Positions 6,549 through 10,831 of a stretch of DNA of 10,831 bases are shown piece by piece. Every line of letters starts with the position of its first letter. Positions within the stretch are counted from its first letter, which is position 1. Made by a program: the position numbers and the translations under genes. The stretch is from an uncultured Achromobacter sp. (GTDB lineage Bacteria; Pseudomonadota; Gammaproteobacteria; Burkholderiales; Burkholderiaceae_B). Under the pieces are notes generated by a model. The model searched no databases and was not told where the DNA came from. It saw nothing but the letters and a program-made list of their open reading frames with translations. The DNA is taken from assembly GCA_913775005.1 (NCBI GenBank), contig CAJYKY010000538.1, positions 1 to 10,831 of the forward strand, in the 5' to 3' direction.

Positions 6549-7163
6549 ATGAAATTGCATTGGTCGCCGCGATCGCCTTTTGTGCGCAAGGTGATGATTG
6601 TGTTGGTCGAGACCGGCCTGTCGGACCGCGTGACGCTCGTGCGCACGCCGGTGGCGATGGACAAGCCCAATCTGGATCTGGTGGCCGACAACCCGCTGAT
6701 CAAGCTGCCAACGCTGGTGCTCGATGATGGCGTGCCGGTGTATGACTCGCGCGTGATCTGCGCGTATCTGGACTGCCTTGCCGGTGGCCGGTTGATGCCG
6801 GAGGAACCCCGCGCACGGCTGGTGGCCGAGCGCAGGCAGGCATTGGGCGACGGCTTTCTGGACGTGTTGCTCCTGTATCGGCAAGAGCGCAACAAGCCTG
6901 TGGAAAAGCAGACGGCTGCGTGGCTGGACGCCTTCGCGTTAAAGGTGCGCGCCGTGCTGGACACGCTGGAAGCCGAAGCGCCCGCGCTGGCCGAGCCGGG
7001 TTTTGACCTGGGCCGCATTTCGATTGGCTGCGCGTTGTCGTACATGGATTATCGTTTTCCGGATGTGGACTGGCGTAGCGGACACGCGGCGCTGGCCGCC
7101 TGGCATGCCGCCTTCGAGCAGCGCCCATCCGTGGTGCGCAGCCAGCCCGATGAAACCCCTTGA
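6549..7163 (+). CDS. Glutathione S-transferase-like protein
   Basis: Cytosolic GST-fold protein of 204 residues. The N-terminal thioredoxin-like half (about 1-80) starts MKLHWSPRSPFVRKVMIVL, with serines where many bacterial GSTs place the residue that activates glutathione; NPLIKLPTLVLDDG holds the conserved cis-proline, followed by the glutathione-binding turn PVYDSRVICAYLD. The helical C-terminal half (about 88-204) contains RISIGCALSYMDYRFPDVDWR, typical of bacterial GSTs. GGGAG at 6537-6541 precedes ATG 6549 by seven bases; an in-frame start further upstream is ignored because it lies inside the preceding gene. In catabolic operons GSTs may isomerise ring-cleavage products, cleave ether or thioether bonds, remove halogen, or quench reactive intermediates; which applies here is unknown. 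The next gene starts 13 bases after its stop. Confidence 0.9.
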   Translation: MKLHWSPRSPFVRKVMIVLVETGLSDRVTLVRTPVAMDKPNLDLVADNPLIKLPTLVLDDGVPVYDSRVICAYLDCLAGGRLMPEEPRARLVAERRQALGDGFLDVLLLYRQERNKPVEKQTAAWLDAFALKVRAVLDTLEAEAPALAEPGFDLGRISIGCALSYMDYRFPDVDWRSGHAALAAWHAAFEQRPSVVRSQPDETP

Positions 7164-7176
7164 ACCGAGGATGATG

Positions 7177-7791
7177 ATGAGCCGTATCCCGCTGCCTTCC
7201 CCCGACAGCATGACCGCCGACCAGAAGCGCGTGTACGAGAAGATCGTCTCGGGCCCGCGCGGCCGCCTGGTCGGGCCGCTGCGTGCAGCCCTGCACAACC
7301 CGGAACTGGCTGAACGCTGGCAGGCGCTGGGCGCCTTGCTGCGTTTTGGCACAAGCCTGCCGCCCCGGGTCAGCGAGCTGGCCATCGTGGTCACGGCGCG
7401 CCGCTGGAACAGCCAGATCGAATGGCATATCCACGCCGAGGCCGCGCGCGCGGCCGGTATTTCGAATGCGGTGCTGGATGCCATTGAGGCGCGGTCATTG
7501 CCGCCGTTCGATACGGACGATGATGCGCTGGTGTACGAGTTTGCGCGTCAGCTGCAAGAGACCGGGCAGGTGGAACCCGCCCTGTATGCGCGTGCCGTTA
7601 AGCGGTGGGCGGCGGTGGGCGTGGTGGAGCTGACTGCTGTGATCGGCTACTACACGATGGTGTCGATGACGCTGAACGCGCATGAGATTCCCATGCCGGA
7701 CGATACGCCTGCTCCGTTGGATACGCCCACGAATGCAGGGCAGCCGATGCTGAGCACGCTGGCGCCGCAGACGTCCAAGGAGCCGTCATGA
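7177..7791 (+). CDS. Carboxymuconolactone decarboxylase-family protein
   Basis: Protein of 204 residues with the all-helical CMD/AhpD-like fold. The central region (about 60-105) shows PPRVSELAIVVTARRWNS and EWHIHAEAARAAGISNAVLDAIE, the usual conserved glutamate, tryptophan and histidines of this family; GYYTMVSMTLNAHEIPMP forms the last helix. It lacks the AhpD CxxC pair, so a decarboxylase- or lactone-processing role is more likely than thiol peroxidase. Three ATGs stand in a row (7171, 7174, 7177) behind GAGG at 7167-7170; spacing is best for 7177. A further in-frame ATG at 7150 would overlap the GST gene. The C-terminal 30 or so residues are rich in Pro, Thr and Ser and look disordered. 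It ends in a 4-base ATGA overlap with the amidohydrolase gene, so the two are translationally coupled and probably act in one pathway. Confidence 0.9.
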   Translation: MSRIPLPSPDSMTADQKRVYEKIVSGPRGRLVGPLRAALHNPELAERWQALGALLRFGTSLPPRVSELAIVVTARRWNSQIEWHIHAEAARAAGISNAVLDAIEARSLPPFDTDDDALVYEFARQLQETGQVEPALYARAVKRWAAVGVVELTAVIGYYTMVSMTLNAHEIPMPDDTPAPLDTPTNAGQPMLSTLAPQTSKEPS

Positions 7792-8657
7792 ATCCGGAAA
7801 TGCCGCGCATGCCCGTGGCGCCTCAGCACCCCCTGCCCGCACTGGCGTGCGACGCGCATTGCCATGTGTTCGGCCCTTATGACCGATTCCCCTTGCAGCA
7901 TCCGTCGTCCTACGCCGCGCCCGACGCGCCGGCCGCACGCTATCTGCACATGCTGGACACGCTGGGCGCCGCGCGAGGCGTGCTGGTGCAACCCGCCCCG
8001 TATGGCGTGAACCCGGCGGCCTTGCTGGATGCGCTGGCGCAGGGCGGTGACCGGCTGCGCGGCATCGCCGTGGCGGACCCTTCCGTCACCGATGCGCAGT
8101 TGCAGCGCCTGGTCGATGGCGGCGTGCGCGGGCTGCGCTTTCTGGAAGCGCGCGACCCGGCCGGTAATCTGTTTCCCGGCAGTGTGGGCTTCGGCCAACT
8201 TGCCGCGCTGGCGCCGCGCATGAAGCACTTTGGCCTGCATGCCCAGTTGTGGGCGCCGTGCGATGCCTATGTGCAGCATCTGCCCGCGCTGGCGCAGCTG
8301 GACGTGCCGATTGTCATCGACCACCTGGGCAGCCTGGTGCCGGCGCGCGGCAAGCAGGATGCGGCATTCGAACTGCTGCGCGGGCTGCTGGCCGATGGCC
8401 GCGTGTGGATGAAGCTGACGCTGTGCCGCGTGGGGGCAGCGCCTGATTACGAGAACGCGCGCTTCATCCACGATGCGTTCACCGAGGCCAATCCCGATCA
8501 GGTGTTGTGGGGGTCTGACTGGCCGTTCGTTCGTATGGGCGCATCCGCCCCATCTGCGGATGCGCTGGTGGATGTGGCGCATGCGTGGCTGGGCAACGAT
8601 GGCTTGCGCAAGAAGGTGTGGGTGGACAACCCGGCGCGCTTGTACGGGTTTGCGTAG
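7788..8657 (+). CDS. Amidohydrolase (LigI-like lactonase family)
   Basis: Metal-type TIM-barrel hydrolase of the amidohydrolase-2 family, 289 residues. Motifs: DAHCHVFGP (HxH, His24 and His26) on the first strand, GVRGLRFLE (112-120), HAQLW (His151), VIDHLG (His179) and WGSDWPF with catalytic Asp244 on the last strand. The layout resembles 2-pyrone-4,6-dicarboxylate lactonase (LigI) and related sugar-lactonase and 4-sulfomuconolactonase-like enzymes, which open lactone rings in aromatic or sugar-acid degradation. Substrate cannot be told. The start at ATG 7788 is fixed by AAGGAG at 7777-7782, five bases upstream, and overlaps the previous gene's TGA by four bases. Pairing with a carboxymuconolactone-decarboxylase-family protein echoes lactone chemistry in ring-cleavage routes. 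Last gene of the block; it ends 17 bases from the convergent LysR gene, with no hairpin terminator visible between. Confidence 0.92.
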   Translation: MNPEMPRMPVAPQHPLPALACDAHCHVFGPYDRFPLQHPSSYAAPDAPAARYLHMLDTLGAARGVLVQPAPYGVNPAALLDALAQGGDRLRGIAVADPSVTDAQLQRLVDGGVRGLRFLEARDPAGNLFPGSVGFGQLAALAPRMKHFGLHAQLWAPCDAYVQHLPALAQLDVPIVIDHLGSLVPARGKQDAAFELLRGLLADGRVWMKLTLCRVGAAPDYENARFIHDAFTEANPDQVLWGSDWPFVRMGASAPSADALVDVAHAWLGNDGLRKKVWVDNPARLYGFA

Positions 8658-8674
8658 CGGTCAATGCGGGTCCG

Positions 8675-9637
8675 TCAAGGACTCGCGTGCCATACGCCTT
8701 CACCACCGATCTCGCGCACCAGCGCTTCGATTTGGGCCGCCACTTCCATGACGGTGCGCCCCGTGCCCTTGGACCGCGAAAACGCCATTGAGATGATCCG
8801 GCCCATCGTGGGGTCGCGCAGCGCGCAGATGCTGAGCCGGCCTTCCTGCACCTCTTGCCAGACCGCGTGCAAGGGCAGCACGGTGTACATCTTTTCGTGT
8901 TCGACGATGGACTTCATCAACGGCAGCGAGTCCGCTTCGATCAGCGGCGCGATCGTGATCTTGCGCGCACGCGCCAGGCCGTCCAGCGCGTTGCGCAAGC
9001 CGTTGGGCGCGCCCGGCAGAATGAAGGGCAAGCCGTCCAGCTGCTCGAAGGTGATGCTATCGGCCTTCGTGCGCGTATCGCCCGCCGCGCCCACCAGATA
9101 AGAATCCACATAGGCCAGCGCCTGTTCGCCGGGCGGGCATTTGTCGCCATAGCGGTACAGGATGGCGATGTCCACGCGGTTGTCGGTCAGCCATTCCTCG
9201 ATCTGGCCGCTGGAGCCTTCCAGAATCTTCAGATGCACCTTGGGAAACTGCTTGCGCAAGCGCGAGAACAGCCGTCGGATCAGCGGATGCGCGGTAGAAG
9301 GCAGCAGCCCCAGCGTGACTTCGCCCGCTGGTTCGCGCGCCTGGCCGTTCAGTTCCAGCTCCAGCCGTTCGGCATCGCCCAGCAAAGTCTGCACCAGCGG
9401 AAACAGCCGTTCGCCGACTTCCGACAGATGCACGCCGCGCCCCGTCCGGTTGAACAGGCGCGCGTTGCATTCGCGTTCCAGCGCGTTGATGCGGCGGCTT
9501 AGTACCGATTGGTCCTGGTCCAGATACAAGGCGGCGCGCGTGATGCTGCCCAGCTCCGCAATCGCCAGGAACGCCCTCCATTTGTGCAGGTCGGCGGTGA
9601 GGTCCAGGCTCAAGCCGGTGGCTTTGGCAGAAGGCAT
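8675..9637 (-). CDS. LysR-type transcriptional regulator
   Basis: Regulator of 320 residues, standard LysR length. The N-terminal winged helix (about 14-75) reads LHKWRAFLAIAELGSITRAA, DQDQSVLSRRINALERE and ARLFNRTGRGVHLSEVGERL. The effector domain (about 100-310) begins GEVTLGLLPSTAHPLIRRLF and includes VDIAILYRYGD and DGLPFILPGAPNGLR. The start is uncertain: ATG 9637 gives the usual short lead before the DNA-binding domain but has no clear ribosome binding site; a TTG at 9688 would add 17 residues. It lies 67 bases after the third Bug gene in the same direction and is convergent with the six-gene operon, which is not the classic divergent LysR layout. It may control the acyl-CoA dehydrogenase/Bug unit, the six-gene block, or both; the effector is probably a pathway intermediate (inference). 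Confidence 0.93.
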   Translation of the reverse strand: MPSAKATGLSLDLTADLHKWRAFLAIAELGSITRAALYLDQDQSVLSRRINALERECNARLFNRTGRGVHLSEVGERLFPLVQTLLGDAERLELELNGQAREPAGEVTLGLLPSTAHPLIRRLFSRLRKQFPKVHLKILEGSSGQIEEWLTDNRVDIAILYRYGDKCPPGEQALAYVDSYLVGAAGDTRTKADSITFEQLDGLPFILPGAPNGLRNALDGLARARKITIAPLIEADSLPLMKSIVEHEKMYTVLPLHAVWQEVQEGRLSICALRDPTMGRIISMAFSRSKGTGRTVMEVAAQIEALVREIGGEGVWHASP

Positions 9638-9704
9638 GATCGTAGCGGCGGGTTCGCAGGCGTAGGAAACGGCATAAGCGTACGGCAAAGCGCAGGGCAG
9701 CGGA

Positions 9705-10685
9705 TCATTCCAGGCCTAATTTGCCGCGCCGGATCACCTCGCCCCATTTCTTCGATTCCGTTTCCATCAGCTGACGATACTGAACCGGGGTGGTCGCCGT
9801 GGGGATGGCGCCCTGGTCGATCATCTTGCGCCGCAGTCCCGGTTCGGCAAGCGATTGGGCGATCGCGCTGGCCATCTTGTCCACGATGTCCGGGGGCGTG
9901 CCGGTGGGCGCAATGACGCCGTAGTTCGATTCCACGATGACGCCGGGAAAGCCGGCTTGCGCCGTGGTGGGCACATCCGGCAGGCCTTCGAAACGTTCGG
10001 GGCTGGCCACGGCCAACGCGCGAACTTTGCCCGACTTGATGAAGCCCAGCGCGGCGGACGCATCGCCCGGGAACATCTGCACCTCGTTGGACAGCAGGGC
10101 GGTCACGGCGGGCGCGGCGCCTTTGTAGGGCACGTGCATGATGTCGATGCCCGTCTGCTGCTTGAGCAGTTCGCCGCCCAGGTGCGGCGTGGTGACGTTG
10201 CCGGCCGAGCCGTAGTTGATCTTGCCGGGATGCTGCTTGGCGTTGTTGACGAAGGCGGCAAGCGTCGTGTCCGGCACGGCGGGGTTCACCATGATGACCA
10301 GCGGAATGCGCGCGACGAGCGACACGTATTGGATACGGCTGACGTCATACGGCACCTTCATCACATGGGGCAAGCCCGTGATGGCGCCCGGAACGCCGAA
10401 GCCGAAGGTGTAGCCGTCAGGCGTGGCGCGCACGGTGGCGTCCACGCCGATGGTGCCGCTGGCGCCGGCCTTGTTTTCGATCACGATGGTCTGGCCCAGC
10501 CGCTTGCTCAGCGTCGGCGCCAGCAGGCGTGCCAGGTTGTCGACGGACCCGCCTGGCGGGTACGGCACGATCATGCGGATGGGTTGGCTGGGCCAGGGCT
10601 GCGCGGCGTGTGCCACGGGCGCGATCTGCGCCAGGGCGGCGCCCATCAACACGCCAGCAAACGTCAGGGCGGATGCTTTATTCAT
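9705..10685 (-). CDS. Bug-family periplasmic solute-binding receptor (third)
   Basis: Third Bug/TctC-type receptor, 326 residues, encoded opposite to the first two. ATG 10685 is chosen because AGGAG (10693-10697) lies seven bases upstream and the protein then starts with a signal peptide, MNKASALTFAGVLMGAALAQ, cleaved after VAHA (about residue 27). A longer in-frame start at 10742 would run across the upstream gene's stop codon. Family marks: WPSQPIRMIVPYPPGGSVDN, GQTIVIENKAGASGTIG, PDGYTFGFGV, MHVPYKGAAPAVTALLSN, PDVPTTAQAGFPG and APTGTPPDIVDKM. The ligand loop (GGSVD) differs from both other copies. Close spacing to an upstream acyl-CoA dehydrogenase (43 bases) and the downstream LysR gene (67 bases) suggests one transcript, so its ligand may be an acid activated to a CoA ester and then oxidised. 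No TctA/TctB partner is in view. Confidence 0.95.
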   Translation of the reverse strand: MNKASALTFAGVLMGAALAQIAPVAHAAQPWPSQPIRMIVPYPPGGSVDNLARLLAPTLSKRLGQTIVIENKAGASGTIGVDATVRATPDGYTFGFGVPGAITGLPHVMKVPYDVSRIQYVSLVARIPLVIMVNPAVPDTTLAAFVNNAKQHPGKINYGSAGNVTTPHLGGELLKQQTGIDIMHVPYKGAAPAVTALLSNEVQMFPGDASAALGFIKSGKVRALAVASPERFEGLPDVPTTAQAGFPGVIVESNYGVIAPTGTPPDIVDKMASAIAQSLAEPGLRRKMIDQGAIPTATTPVQYRQLMETESKKWGEVIRRGKLGLE

Positions 10686-10713
10686 TGTCTGTCTCCTGTT
10701 GCCGCCGACCGTG

Positions 10714-10740
10714 GCCGGCGTCATGTTGTTATGCGCCGGC
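10714..10740 (-). other. Intercistronic hairpin at the acyl-CoA dehydrogenase/Bug junction
   Basis: On the minus strand GCCGGCGCAT and ATG-A-CGCCGGC can pair as ten base pairs with one bulged A and a six-base AACAAC loop. The upstream gene's TAA stop lies at the top of the structure. There is no T-run, so it is not a standard intrinsic terminator; between cotranscribed genes such a hairpin could slow 3' decay or lower downstream expression. The pairing is seen; the role is inferred. Confidence 0.45.
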
Positions 10741-10831
10741 AAGGCCGAGGACCTGCTTGGCGTAGATGTTGCGTTGGATCTCGTTGGTGCCGCTGAAAAT
10801 CGTGGCGGCCATCGCGTTGACGTAGGGCACC
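10729..10831 (-). CDS. Acyl-CoA dehydrogenase, C-terminal end only
   Basis: Only the last 33 codons lie in the window; the gene enters from the right edge and stops at TAA 10731-10729. The visible peptide contains ATIFSGTNEIQRNIYAKQVLG and ends GLAGA. The GTNEIQRNI stretch is the conserved C-terminal signature of acyl-CoA dehydrogenases, FAD enzymes that introduce a double bond next to the CoA thioester carbonyl, and it helps to bind the FAD of the neighbouring subunit. The following Bug gene begins 43 bases downstream, so the dehydrogenase probably acts on a compound that the receptor helps import (inference). Which acyl chain it uses cannot be judged from the fragment. Confidence 0.93.
   Translation of the reverse strand, partial: VPYVNAMAATIFSGTNEIQRNIYAKQVLGLAGA

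Noticed and set aside
5957..7045. 362-codon minus-strand frame across the flavin reductase and GST genes
   Set aside because: Low-complexity, Arg/His/Ser-rich translation antisense to two clear gene families.
8658..8674. Shared bidirectional terminator between the convergent operons
   Set aside because: The 17-base gap has no inverted repeat or T-run.
9855..10796. 313-codon plus-strand frame opposite the third Bug gene
   Set aside because: Gly/His/Arg-rich antisense frame; the minus strand encodes a complete receptor with a signal peptide and ribosome binding site.
1..10831. CRISPR array, tRNA, insertion sequence or phage-defence genes
   Set aside because: No evenly spaced repeats, cloverleaf-like sequence, transposase motif or defence-type domain was seen; the accessory content is metabolic and regulatory.

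Overview
The window is high-GC (well above 60% by eye) and reads like a chromosomal segment of a betaproteobacterium of the Alcaligenaceae (Achromobacter/Bordetella type). The main reasons are three separate Bug-type periplasmic solute receptors, the GC-rich third codon positions and the kind of accessory catabolic genes. The genus is an inference from gene content, not from a marker gene. Coding density is high; no tRNA, rRNA, insertion sequence, phage gene or CRISPR array is visible.

Layout. (1) Bases 1-1960, minus strand: an OmpR-family response regulator and, overlapping it by 4 bases, a membrane histidine kinase whose C-terminus runs off the left edge. Just upstream of the regulator (2041-2172, minus) lies a 43-codon gene with a good ribosome binding site and a signal-peptide-like sequence. 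(2) About 2173-2384: a divergent control region with a direct repeat of 10-bp period next to a possible minus-strand promoter. (3) 2385-3740, plus strand: a CcdA-type membrane thiol-disulfide transporter and an exported TlpA-like thioredoxin, a two-gene version of the DipZ arrangement. (4) 3843-8657, plus strand: six tightly packed genes (two Bug receptors, a flavin-reductase-fold protein, a GST-like protein, a carboxymuconolactone-decarboxylase-family protein and a LigI-like amidohydrolase). (5) 8675-10831, minus strand, convergent with the block before it: the tail of an acyl-CoA dehydrogenase, a third Bug receptor and a LysR-type regulator.

How the parts may work together. The six-gene block looks like a catabolic or detoxifying operon for a carboxylated, probably cyclic, organic compound: receptors capture it in the periplasm and the four cytoplasmic proteins transform it. 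Its substrate cannot be read from the sequence and I do not recognise the combination as a described pathway. The acyl-CoA dehydrogenase/Bug/LysR unit is probably a second, possibly related, catabolic unit. The thiol-redox pair and the two-component system are divergent neighbours and could be functionally linked, which is inference.

Most worth a second look: the small exported peptide before the two-component genes, the direct repeat beside it, the six-gene cassette and the perfect dyad in front of it.
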